Part shown: one piece after another, positions 25,225-33,461 of the stretch | How the letters are laid out: each line of letters starts with the position of its first letter | How positions within the stretch are numbered: position 1 is the stretch's first letter | DNA from: an uncultured Phycisphaerae bacterium | GTDB lineage: Bacteria > Planctomycetota > Phycisphaerae > Phycisphaerales > SM1A02 | Assembly: GCA_937899935.1 (NCBI GenBank) | Contig: CALCOW010000150.1 | Coordinates: 1 to 45,024, forward strand | Length of the DNA stretch: 45,024 bases | Direction: 5' to 3' | Notes under the pieces: model-generated | Databases searched by the model: none | Told to the model about the DNA's origin: nothing | The model's input: only the letters and a program-made list of their open reading frames with translations | Position numbers and translations under genes: made by a program

Positions 25225-25700
25225 GCCTGTCGGCTTTCACAACATGGCTCGATGAAGCAATAGCACAGGCTGAGAAGTCATGGTCTGAAGGGGGCATTCC
25301 TATAGGAGCAGCCCTGGTCGATGACGCTGGCAACATTGTCGCGCGTGGGCACAACTTACGTGTACAAACTGGAGATCCTACTGCCCATGGTGAGGTGGTT
25401 TGTATTCGAAATGCTGGACGGCGTCGTGATTGGGAAAAACTTACGTTGGTCACAACACTTTGGCCGTGCACGATGTGTACAGGACTCGGCGTATTTCTCC
25501 GCATACCACGCATTGTGGTTGGAGAAGTATCTACCTACAGCCACTGTTCAACCTGGATGTCAATGCTCGAAAAATCTAAGTCCTGGCTTGCCAATGCTGG
25601 TATCGAGACGATTGTCCTTGATAATAAACGTTGTATAGAGCTCATGACAACACTACGACGCGAGAAGCCCGATCTTTGGGATGAGGACCTTGGTGAATGA
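25221..25700 (+). CDS. Cytosine deaminase (yeast FCY1-like CDA-fold enzyme)
   Basis: 159 residues. Zinc ligands and catalytic Glu are in TAHGEV (H56, E58) and PCTMC (C83, C86). Several stretches resemble yeast cytosine deaminase Fcy1: RGHNLRVQTGDP, LTLVTTLWPCTMCTG, IPRIVVGE and the C-terminal DLWDEDLGE. The length also agrees. Fcy1 hydrolyses cytosine to uracil, whereas typical bacterial CodA is an unrelated amidohydrolase, so this is likely the smaller fold. Guanine or other nucleobase deamination cannot be excluded. Both ends overlap neighbours by ATGA, placing it between a POTRA lipoprotein and a secreted protease. Upp at 17008 could use its product. Confidence 0.85.
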   Translation: MSLSAFTTWLDEAIAQAEKSWSEGGIPIGAALVDDAGNIVARGHNLRVQTGDPTAHGEVVCIRNAGRRRDWEKLTLVTTLWPCTMCTGLGVFLRIPRIVVGEVSTYSHCSTWMSMLEKSKSWLANAGIETIVLDNKRCIELMTTLRREKPDLWDEDLGE

Positions 25701-27640
25701 AAACACGATCTTTAGACCTTTTGTTTCTGAGAGGATTTTGTCTTTGGGCTGTCTGTGTGATGACCGTTGTTGTCTGTGGAGATGACGATCATTACCCTAA
25801 AATAAGTCCTTTTGACGGAATTCGTCTTACCGAAAGTGGACCTGAAATCAGGTTGGGTGGAAACTGGTTTGTACTCTTGGCGGTTGATGGTGTTCCCATC
25901 AAAGAGCTTCATGACTTTGCTTTGAAACAATATGGGGACAGAGCAAGCAAGAGATTCGGTGAGGACTTCGTCCAATTAATGGACGAAGCAGGACATCCGT
26001 TGACCGGTAATACGGTGACCCTGTTAGTGCGGAGTGTTCAGGGTGGGCCCGAAATGGAGTTCAATGATGTGACCATGACTGCTGCAAATCGGCGGCGCAT
26101 CTGGGAAGCCAATCAAGAACAGCGAAAAGCAAGGGAAGATGCCGATAAGCGAGCGATCACTCGAGCCAACCGGGAACACGAAACAGAAATCCCCGAGCAC
26201 TTGGCTTTCTTGACAAAACGACTTGCTTTGCCTGATGCCCGCGCCACGGCCTGGCTCACCGCAGAAGAGGCCGCCGAAGACCTTGACCAACTTGAGTTTG
26301 CGATTGAAGAACAATATTCCTATTTGCACCGAACGGACGTTGACTATCGGGCTGCTCTAGACGCCATTCGGGCCTCACTGGGTAATGGCATTCGTGTTGA
26401 TGATTTTGGTTTCCAACTACAGATGATGTTGGGAATGTTTGGTGATGGACACACACGCGTCTCAGGTGTCAATCGCGCCTTCCCATATGGTTCACTTCCA
26501 TTTTTTATCGAATCGCATGGTGATCAGATCTTAGCCATCAATGAGGCTCGTGATGGATTCTTGGTCCTTGAGCATCCTTTGCTTTTAGAGATTGACGGTG
26601 TTCCAATTGATGAGTGGATGGAAGTGGCGCGTTGGCCTCAGTCAGCTGGCACTCCAGCATTGATGGACCAAAGCGCACGAAACATGGCTCGTCACGTTGG
26701 TGCGATGAGGCAACTGATGGGGCATGAGCAAAGTGATGAAGTAACCCTTGTCTTAGGTTCGCTTGATGGCAGCTCAAAAGAGGAACGAATCGTGTCTCTA
26801 CGTCGAGAACCACTTGTTGGTCATCGATTAGACGATCTGGACACGGTGATCCGCCCGGACAAGATTGGGTATTTGCGCTTAGAGCGCATGGATAACGATC
26901 AGGTTCAAGAAATCATTGGCCTGATGTCCCAATCACAAGATACAAAAGGCCTCATTGTGGATGTACGCGGAAATGGTGGCGGCTCACGCGAGGCGCTGGC
27001 GACTTTTCATGAATTCCTAAGGGGTGAGCGTGAGCCACCCCAAGTGATCAACATCGGCGCCTATCGTCTCAATGAAGCTTTTCCAAAAAACCATCTTGCA
27101 GCAAGGCGTATGTATACCGCTGATCATCCGATCTTCAGTGGCCCTGAGCGCGCTTCGATAGGCCACGCTATACCTGGCTTCCAGCCTGAAATGAAACTGC
27201 CGCCAGGACAATTTAGTCCCTGGCACTATTTTGTACTCGGCAGTGGCGAGCGTTCGCCTTGGGCCTATGAATATAAGAAGCCAATCGTTGTGCTTCTTGA
27301 TGGCGGTAGCTTCAGTGCAACTGACATTTTTCTTGGCGCCATGAAAGATCGCGAAAATGTTCTTCTTGTCGGTACACCGTCAGCAGGTGGATCGGGGCGC
27401 ACCCAGCGCATCAAACTTGCCAATAGTGGACTATCACCGCGACTCTCATCAATGGCCTCTTTTCGTAAAAGAGGGCAACTCTACGACGGCCAAGGTGTTA
27501 CTCCAGACATCATGGTGGCCCCCGATCCAGATGACTTCATTGGAAAGGGCGATGCGCAGATGGATGCAGCGGTGAGGTTCATTGATCGCAACGTGCGATG
27601 GCCCGTCACGCGTCCTCGATACCGACCTAACAGGCCTTAG
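25697..27640 (+). CDS. Secreted S41-family peptidase (tricorn-like catalytic set)
   Basis: 647 residues with an N-terminal hydrophobic signal (residues 8-27) and a PDZ-like part at about 36-125. A charged helical linker (130-170) precedes a tail-specific-protease-type domain. The catalytic Ser is likely S540 in DGGSFSATDIF, with LIVDVRGNGGGS just before it. The Lys that C-terminal processing proteases place in the next motif is absent (VGTPSAGGSG). H252 in FGDGHTR suggests the His/Ser arrangement of the S41B/tricorn branch. It would degrade peptides in the periplasm. It overlaps the deaminase upstream by ATGA and the convergent Nramp gene at its stop. Confidence 0.82.
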   Translation: MKTRSLDLLFLRGFCLWAVCVMTVVVCGDDDHYPKISPFDGIRLTESGPEIRLGGNWFVLLAVDGVPIKELHDFALKQYGDRASKRFGEDFVQLMDEAGHPLTGNTVTLLVRSVQGGPEMEFNDVTMTAANRRRIWEANQEQRKAREDADKRAITRANREHETEIPEHLAFLTKRLALPDARATAWLTAEEAAEDLDQLEFAIEEQYSYLHRTDVDYRAALDAIRASLGNGIRVDDFGFQLQMMLGMFGDGHTRVSGVNRAFPYGSLPFFIESHGDQILAINEARDGFLVLEHPLLLEIDGVPIDEWMEVARWPQSAGTPALMDQSARNMARHVGAMRQLMGHEQSDEVTLVLGSLDGSSKEERIVSLRREPLVGHRLDDLDTVIRPDKIGYLRLERMDNDQVQEIIGLMSQSQDTKGLIVDVRGNGGGSREALATFHEFLRGEREPPQVINIGAYRLNEAFPKNHLAARRMYTADHPIFSGPERASIGHAIPGFQPEMKLPPGQFSPWHYFVLGSGERSPWAYEYKKPIVVLLDGGSFSATDIFLGAMKDRENVLLVGTPSAGGSGRTQRIKLANSGLSPRLSSMASFRKRGQLYDGQGVTPDIMVAPDPDDFIGKGDAQMDAAVRFIDRNVRWPVTRPRYRPNRP

Positions 27641-28908
27641 TTTGCTGTGAACAAACCAAGCTTGATTGAAGCTGCGAATAAGAAGAATAAAAGCGTGAGC
27701 AATAAGCCTATGGTGGCAAGAGGCCCATTCTTCATTTGATAACCAATCCAGCGCCGGCGCGAATTCAGGAGCATGAGAACCAATGCCAATAGGGGCAAAA
27801 AGAATGCACCAAAAACTGCATACGCTGTAACGAGTTCGGCAAACGGCCTTGCGACTTGAATCAACGGAACAACAGCCAAGGCAAGAAGGAACAGTCGATA
27901 CAACTTCTTCCGGGTATTGACGATTGATCCTGCATTCTCTTCTTTAGATTTGAGTCGCTCAACGGCATCACTGAAAAGAAATGGAATCGCCTGCCAAACA
28001 CCCAAGAGGCTACTAAACACGGCCGCCCAAGCACCTATTAAAAACGCCCATCGCCCAACACTGCCGACTTGGGCGCCAAGTTGGTTGGCCATGTTTAAAA
28101 TGAGATTAGCTCCTTTGCCTTGAGCTTCCATCCCATTAGAGATGATCACGATAGCAATGCCAAAGAGTGCTGTGACGGCGTAACCGACAGCCAAGTCGAT
28201 TCGACAGATAGAAATATCACTGGGTTGGTCACGTCCAGCCTCACGAATCCAGTATCCGTAACACAACAGCGTGACTGTGCCGCCCACACCTCCAATCAAC
28301 TTGATAACCCATCCAAATTGTTTTGTCGCTGCCTCATCGCCTGGCATCGGAAGAGTCGGTACAAAGATGCCTCGAGCAATACCGGCCCAATCGTTGGCGA
28401 TGAGAACTGCTGTTACCACAACAATAAGGAACATGACCGCCACACACACCGCCATGATTCTTTCGAAGATTGCGTATCGGCCAACCCACACCAAAACCAA
28501 CCCCACGACACTCAAAATGGCGCCGAAGACAAATTGCCCCATGGCCGGGTCTTCAAAAATCGGAAACAAAGCGCTGCTGGTGACGCCGCAAGCACTGATT
28601 AGCGCCGCCCCAACAACATAGCTAAAAGGTAGTAAGTAAATGAGGAAGATCACGGCCGCACCGCGCCCCAGATGATCAACAGCTCCTTCGAGTAATGTGC
28701 GTCCAGTCGCAAGCTGCCAGCGTGCGAGCCCCTCGGTTAAGACAAATTTCATCACGGCGCCAAAACAAACTGCCCAGAGCACCGAGAGGCCAATGGCTGC
28801 GCCAGCCAAGCCCGCTGTGGCCAGATCACCCGCGCCGACACCCGTCGCAGCAATCACAAGGCCTGGGCCAATAACGGCTAATAGGCCTGGGCGAGCAGAA
28901 CCCTTCAC
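27637..28908 (-). CDS. Nramp-related transporter lacking canonical metal motifs
   Basis: 423 residues, about 11 transmembrane helices. The first helix begins GPGLVIAATGVGAGDLATAG. Classical Nramp proteins have DPGN here for Mn/Fe binding; this protein has GAGD. The TM6 region reads GGVGGTVTLLCYGYWIREAG, without the MPH methionine-histidine motif. Overall fold and length agree with Nramp, so it belongs to a divergent clade often annotated as Nramp in planctomycetes. The transported substrate is unknown, and Mn2+/Fe2+ transport should not be assumed. It is translationally coupled (ATGA at 28905) to the DUF4149-like protein and converges with the S41 peptidase. Confidence 0.8.
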   Translation of the reverse strand: MKGSARPGLLAVIGPGLVIAATGVGAGDLATAGLAGAAIGLSVLWAVCFGAVMKFVLTEGLARWQLATGRTLLEGAVDHLGRGAAVIFLIYLLPFSYVVGAALISACGVTSSALFPIFEDPAMGQFVFGAILSVVGLVLVWVGRYAIFERIMAVCVAVMFLIVVVTAVLIANDWAGIARGIFVPTLPMPGDEAATKQFGWVIKLIGGVGGTVTLLCYGYWIREAGRDQPSDISICRIDLAVGYAVTALFGIAIVIISNGMEAQGKGANLILNMANQLGAQVGSVGRWAFLIGAWAAVFSSLLGVWQAIPFLFSDAVERLKSKEENAGSIVNTRKKLYRLFLLALAVVPLIQVARPFAELVTAYAVFGAFFLPLLALVLMLLNSRRRWIGYQMKNGPLATIGLLLTLLFFLFAASIKLGLFTAN

Positions 28909-29453
28909 GTATCTGCCTTCTCATCCTTGTTTGGAGATTGAGCCGCCCTAACAGATTCGCTGGCGCGAGCTTCCGTCTGCTCTGAAGTCGTGTTCGGCTC
29001 ATCCCATACTGCAATCTGTCCAACCATAAAGCCCACGATAATGATCTGAATCAGATTCATTGCCATACTCGCTCTATGAAGCCACTTAAAGTGCTTCTTA
29101 CCTTCAGCATCTCCGTTGTTTGCTTTTGCATGAGCAGAATCAATCATTGGAATGATGTTCTGCCGCAGCAACCAAAACATGGCAACGGAAGCCGCCCCGA
29201 GAATCACACTCAGCAATAAGATCCAGTGACCAGTGGCTATAAGCTGCACCACCAAAAGTCCTGTGGCAATCAGTACACACATGCCGGTCACCAAGTAATA
29301 ACGAGGAAAGATCTTGCGCATGAACGGACCGCCTTGTTCTTTACCGAAGTGGCGAAAAACAAGAGGGGTCATAACGAATGAGAGGAAAACCATAGAACCA
29401 AAGGCCGCAGCCAAGAGTAAGGCGCTCGCAACAGAAAAATAAACAGTAATCAT
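28905..29453 (-). CDS. DUF4149/TMEM205-like membrane protein
   Basis: 182 residues from the ATG at 29453, with GGAG about 8 bases upstream. A longer frame overlapping the thiolase stop is less likely. Four hydrophobic segments are visible. The motif FVMTPLVFRHFGKEQGGPFMRKIFPRYYLVTG matches the DUF4149/TMEM205 family (quoted here only to place it, in two blocks: FVMTPLVFRHFGKEQGG and PFMRKIFPRYYLVTG). The tail is charged. The function of this family is unknown. It is coupled to the downstream transporter by ATGA. Confidence 0.7.
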   Translation of the reverse strand: MITVYFSVASALLLAAAFGSMVFLSFVMTPLVFRHFGKEQGGPFMRKIFPRYYLVTGMCVLIATGLLVVQLIATGHWILLLSVILGAASVAMFWLLRQNIIPMIDSAHAKANNGDAEGKKHFKWLHRASMAMNLIQIIIVGFMVGQIAVWDEPNTTSEQTEARASESVRAAQSPNKDEKADT

Positions 29454-29496
29454 GATGGGGCTCCGAGATAACTGGTGGGGAGGTTCTAGTATCGGC

Positions 29497-30663
29497 TTAC
29501 CGCTCAATCAACATCGAAACCGCATTGCCGCCACCGAGGCAGAGGCTTGCAATGCCTTTCTTGGCGTCTGTTCGTACCATCTGATTCACCAGCGTTGTCA
29601 GAACACGAGCTCCTGAAGCACCAATTGGATGGCCTAGTGCAACGCCGCCTCCACAGATATTCATTTTCTCCTCAGGGACACCGAGCTCTTTTGCGTTGGC
29701 CATTGCCTGTGCGGCAAAAGCTTCGTTGATCTCAAAGAGGTCAACATCGTCCACGGTCAAATTATGATCCTTAAGAAGCTTAGCGATACCCTTCGCGGGT
29801 GCTGAGAAGATCAGCTTTGGCTCAACGCCGACGGTGTTGTAACCGGCAATCTGCGCTAAGGGAGCTGCACCGATGTTATTCGCCATTTCCTCTGATGCGA
29901 TTAGAAGAGCCGCCGCGCCGTCACTGATCTGTGATGCATTACCTGCTGTCACCGTACCTTCTTTGCCAAATGCTGCTCGGAGTTTTGCAAGTCCTTCTAC
30001 AGATGAATCGGCGCGTACACCCTCATCTATATTGACTTCATACTTTTGTTTCACACGCTGGCCATCAAGAACAATCATCTCCGCACGGAAATGGCCTGCC
30101 TCTTGCGCAGCGGCAGCTCTCTGGTGACTTTGTGCACTAAAACGATCTTGATCTTGGCGAGAAATGCCGTGTTGATCAGCAATGTAATCGGCCGCGCAAC
30201 CCATCGCCCAGCCTTCAAAGGGACAGGTAAGCCCATCGTGTTGCATGTGATCAAGCATGTCACCAGGACCGAATTTCACGCCCGCTCGAATGTGAGACAA
30301 GTGTGGTGCGCGCGACATGCTTTCAAAACCACCAGCAACAACCAGTTGGTTGTCGCCAGCCTTTATGGCTTGTGCGGCAAGCATAACACTCTGTAATCCT
30401 GAGCCACAGACTTTATTAATGGTCTGGCAACTTAAGGAAGCGGGTAAGCCAGCCCCCAGTGCTGCTTGCCGAGCTGGATTCTGGCCCAATCCAGCTTGCA
30501 AGACGCATCCCATAATGCACTCATCGACATGGTCACGAGCTGCTGGCACCTGATCTAAGACGGCTTCGATCACAAAAGAACCGAGTGTTGGGCTCGGCAC
30601 GCGGCTCAGTCCGCCAAGAAGTCGGCCAATTGGTGTGCGGTGAGCGGCTAATATCGCAGGCAT
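29497..30663 (-). CDS. Acetyl-CoA C-acetyltransferase (thiolase)
   Basis: 388 residues, typical thiolase length. The acylated Cys is C86 in NKVCGSGLQS. The His and second Cys are H345 in GGGVALGHPIGASGAR and C375 in CLGGGNAVS. The motif GGFESMSRAPH and the NEAFAAQAMAN element are conserved. It condenses two acetyl-CoA or cleaves acetoacetyl-CoA (AtoB/PhaA type), for fatty-acid or polyhydroxyalkanoate routes. AAGGA precedes the ATG. It is transcribed with two membrane protein genes downstream, but no other fatty-acid genes are adjacent. Confidence 0.93.
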   Translation of the reverse strand: MPAILAAHRTPIGRLLGGLSRVPSPTLGSFVIEAVLDQVPAARDHVDECIMGCVLQAGLGQNPARQAALGAGLPASLSCQTINKVCGSGLQSVMLAAQAIKAGDNQLVVAGGFESMSRAPHLSHIRAGVKFGPGDMLDHMQHDGLTCPFEGWAMGCAADYIADQHGISRQDQDRFSAQSHQRAAAAQEAGHFRAEMIVLDGQRVKQKYEVNIDEGVRADSSVEGLAKLRAAFGKEGTVTAGNASQISDGAAALLIASEEMANNIGAAPLAQIAGYNTVGVEPKLIFSAPAKGIAKLLKDHNLTVDDVDLFEINEAFAAQAMANAKELGVPEEKMNICGGGVALGHPIGASGARVLTTLVNQMVRTDAKKGIASLCLGGGNAVSMLIER

Positions 30664-30742
30664 GTTCGGGAATCCTTATCTAACTGTTCTTTGCTCTATG
30701 CTGCTATACCGCATGGTATCGGCCTCAAGCCCTATCTGAGTC

Positions 30743-30773
30743 TTGGCCCCCTCTTAGGGCATTGCGGTACAAT
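30743..30773 (+). promoter_or_regulatory. Candidate promoter upstream of fructose-1,6-bisphosphatase
   Basis: TTGGCC (30743-30748) and TACAAT (30768-30773) are separated by 19 bases. The -10 is good, but the -35 is half consensus and the spacer is long. It lies about 100 bases before the gene. Confidence 0.3.
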
Positions 30774-30870
30774 CTGGTCTTATGAATGATCCAAACGCCC
30801 CAAGCAACCTCCTCTAACAAAGGATGATCTGCGGTGGGGGGCGAGAAGTTTAGCACGGTCCAACCAAACT

Positions 30871-31866
30871 ATGTCCGCCCATATGAGCAACGACAATCTG
30901 ATGAGCCTCCAAAGCCATATCTTGGCAGAGGAGCAGCAATATCCCGGAGCAACCGGCGATTTCTCATGGATACTCTCAGCTATTTCCTTATCAGCCAAAA
31001 CGATTGCGAACAAAGTCCGGCGGGCTCGCATCGATGATGTCTTAGGGGAACATGGTGAAAGTGCTCAGAATGTCCATGGAGAGCAACAACAAAAGCTCGA
31101 TGTATTGGCCAACGAGTTGATCATGCGATGTCTTGGCGATCGTGCTAATGTCGGCGTACTCGCTTCGGAAGAAGACGAAGAGCCCAGGCTGCTCCGCGCT
31201 CGAGGAGAGGGTGGCCGGTATGCCGTACTATTCGACCCACTGGATGGCTCATCCAACCTAGATTTTTGTGTCGGCGTAGGAACCATTTTTAGCATTATCA
31301 AACTGAGCGATGAGCATCCCACAGATGCGGAAGCCGCCATTCTTCAGCAAGGTGTGCATCAGGTGGCTGCTGGATATGTCTTGTATGGATCATCGGTCGT
31401 ATTGATTCTCACGACTGGTCGCGGCGTCCACATGTTTGTCCTTGATCAGTCCATTGGTTCATTTGTTTTGGTAGAGCGTGATATCAAAATTCCAACGGTG
31501 AGCAAAACGTACTCTGTCAATGAGGCATATACAGACACATTTCCACCCGGCTACAAGCAATATTTAAGTTGGGCTCATCAAGAGGGCTACTCAAGCCGTT
31601 ACATTGGATCGATGGTGGCTGATGTACATCGCACCTTATTGAAAGGTGGCGTCTTTCTTTATCCGCCGACAGCCCAGCACCCCAGCGGCAAACTTCGCTT
31701 GATGTATGAAGCCAACCCAATGGCAATGGTCATTGAGCAGGCTGGTGGTAAGGCCATTAATGGTGAGACTGCAATCTGTGATATGTCACCAACCGGACTT
31801 CATCAAAGGACCAGCGTTATTTTGGGTTCGACAGAAGAAGTTGAGCACGTCCAGCGATTTCTATAA
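30871..31866 (+). CDS. fbp: Class I fructose-1,6-bisphosphatase
   Basis: 331 residues (an ATG at 30883 is an alternative start), near the 332 of E. coli Fbp. Motifs are NVHGEQQQKLDVLANE, the metal-binding FDPLDGSSNLD and the substrate region YIGSMVADVHRTLLKGGVFLYP, then LRLMYEANPMAMVIEQAGG. It hydrolyses fructose-1,6-bisphosphate for gluconeogenesis. The metal ligand Glu in LASEEDEE is present. It is followed by a PrpD-family gene 44 bases downstream on the same strand. Consistent with a heterotroph that grows on short-chain acids, although that is inference. Confidence 0.94.
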   Translation: MSAHMSNDNLMSLQSHILAEEQQYPGATGDFSWILSAISLSAKTIANKVRRARIDDVLGEHGESAQNVHGEQQQKLDVLANELIMRCLGDRANVGVLASEEDEEPRLLRARGEGGRYAVLFDPLDGSSNLDFCVGVGTIFSIIKLSDEHPTDAEAAILQQGVHQVAAGYVLYGSSVVLILTTGRGVHMFVLDQSIGSFVLVERDIKIPTVSKTYSVNEAYTDTFPPGYKQYLSWAHQEGYSSRYIGSMVADVHRTLLKGGVFLYPPTAQHPSGKLRLMYEANPMAMVIEQAGGKAINGETAICDMSPTGLHQRTSVILGSTEEVEHVQRFL

Positions 31867-31910
31867 CGAGTTTATCTTTTACCAACTCATTTCCAAACAA
31901 CTGAGGCCCC

Positions 31911-33461
31911 ATGGCTACTGCAACTAATACGTTCGTCACCTTGCCCCGCAACACAAATCAGGCCCACGGCATTGGTCAATATGCGATCGACTTTATGTCC
32001 AATCGTATTGGTGAGCCAGATGAATCAGTCCTAGAAAGAACACGGTTGTTCTTCACAGATGCTGTTCTTGTTGGACTTTCGGCGATTTCGTTAGGAACGA
32101 ATGCACCGTGTATTTTACGTTCAGAAGCGCTTGAATATGGTGACGATCAAGGCGCCACTGTGTTTGGATCGCCTCTACGAGTGCGCCCAGAAAAAGCGGT
32201 GGTTGCAAATTGTTCTGCGGTTCGTGAGTGGGATTCAAATGGAACCGTCTTTGGCTACAACCCTCAACTCGGGAACACGGCTGGTGAATTTGGGCACAAT
32301 GATTTCTACGGTGTGCCAATTGCTGCTGCACAAGTCATGAACCTCAGCGGCGCTGCGGCGCTGCGAGGTATGATCTGCCTCGACGAGATTCGTGGCAGGC
32401 TTGCAGAAGTCTTTAGTCTCAAGTCATATAAAATTGACCACGTTGTCCATGGCGCTATTGCCTCAGCAGCTGTCTACGGAGCGATGTGTGGCGCCACCGC
32501 TGAGCAAATTGAATCGGCCATTGGAATGGTTGTCGCTCACTTCATTCCCTGGCGAGCCATTCGTGCTGGCAAGCAACTTTCTGATTCCAAAGGCGCTTCT
32601 GCTGCGATTAGTAGCGAAGTTGCGGTAATGTCAATGATTCGTTCCATGAAAGGATTCATAGGACCGGCAGACATTTTCCGTAATCCTGAAGCGATCTGGA
32701 GACAGTTTGAACCCACTGATGGAGATTGCCCGTTCGATCTGGTGCTTGGGGAAAACGGCGATGACTTTGCTGTCATGGGCATGCATTTCAAGATCGGACT
32801 TTATGAACATCAATCTGCTGGCGCACTTCATGGACTCATTACGCTCATCCATGAACATCCAGAACTCTGTCAAGCACTCGATCAAATTGAGCGAATTGAT
32901 ATCACCGCTTACGAGCCTGCCTACGGCATCATTGGTGATCCCGCAAAGAAAGATCCAAAGACCCGACAGAGCGCCGATCACTCAATGGTCTATATCGTTT
33001 CAACAATTCTGCGCAAGGCAATGGATTTAGCAAGCCAAAATGGCCTGCCTGAAACAATTGATGAGACTTGGCAAGCACTCATGCTAGGTCCATATGACTA
33101 CAGTGATGAAGCTATTTTCAATGAGCGCACCAGGGCTCTGATGAGTCGTATTCACTTCATCCATGGCGGTAAGGAATACGATGATCGATATCCGGACGGG
33201 ATCCCAACATCAATGGTCATCTCATTAACGGGCGGTGAGTCTTTTGATAGTGGTCTCGTGATGTACCCCGCCGGTCATGCACGGAACACAACATCCGACC
33301 TCAATGCTCTGCTTGACACTAAATTCGATAGGCATGGACATCTCGCCGTTGCGGAGCCAGCGGATCTCATACAAAAGTGCCGATCAATTGATGAGCTCAC
33401 AAACACCCAACTCTTAGACCTTTTTAACTTCACATTGCTAGAGCGTACCGACTTCCGTTGA
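31911..33461 (+). CDS. prpD: MmgE/PrpD family, probable 2-methylcitrate dehydratase
   Basis: 516 residues, close to PrpD length (483 in E. coli). Matches to PrpD include DHVVHGAIASAAVYG, the substrate-loop region IIGDPAKKDPKTRQSADHSM, MVISLTGGESFDSGLV and YPAGHARN. PrpD dehydrates 2-methylcitrate to methylaconitate in the propionate pathway. The usual N-terminal signature is replaced by REWDSNGTVFGYNPQLGNTA. The family also includes cis-aconitate decarboxylase and iminodisuccinate epimerase, so the exact reaction is not certain. prpB and prpC are not in the window. The stop abuts the convergent tricorn gene with no gap. Confidence 0.75.
   Translation: MATATNTFVTLPRNTNQAHGIGQYAIDFMSNRIGEPDESVLERTRLFFTDAVLVGLSAISLGTNAPCILRSEALEYGDDQGATVFGSPLRVRPEKAVVANCSAVREWDSNGTVFGYNPQLGNTAGEFGHNDFYGVPIAAAQVMNLSGAAALRGMICLDEIRGRLAEVFSLKSYKIDHVVHGAIASAAVYGAMCGATAEQIESAIGMVVAHFIPWRAIRAGKQLSDSKGASAAISSEVAVMSMIRSMKGFIGPADIFRNPEAIWRQFEPTDGDCPFDLVLGENGDDFAVMGMHFKIGLYEHQSAGALHGLITLIHEHPELCQALDQIERIDITAYEPAYGIIGDPAKKDPKTRQSADHSMVYIVSTILRKAMDLASQNGLPETIDETWQALMLGPYDYSDEAIFNERTRALMSRIHFIHGGKEYDDRYPDGIPTSMVISLTGGESFDSGLVMYPAGHARNTTSDLNALLDTKFDRHGHLAVAEPADLIQKCRSIDELTNTQLLDLFNFTLLERTDFR

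Noticed and set aside
28120..28602. Plus-strand 160-codon frame within the Nramp-related gene
   Set aside because: Antisense to a clear membrane protein. It is Asn/His/Thr-rich, as expected for the reverse complement of a hydrophobic gene.
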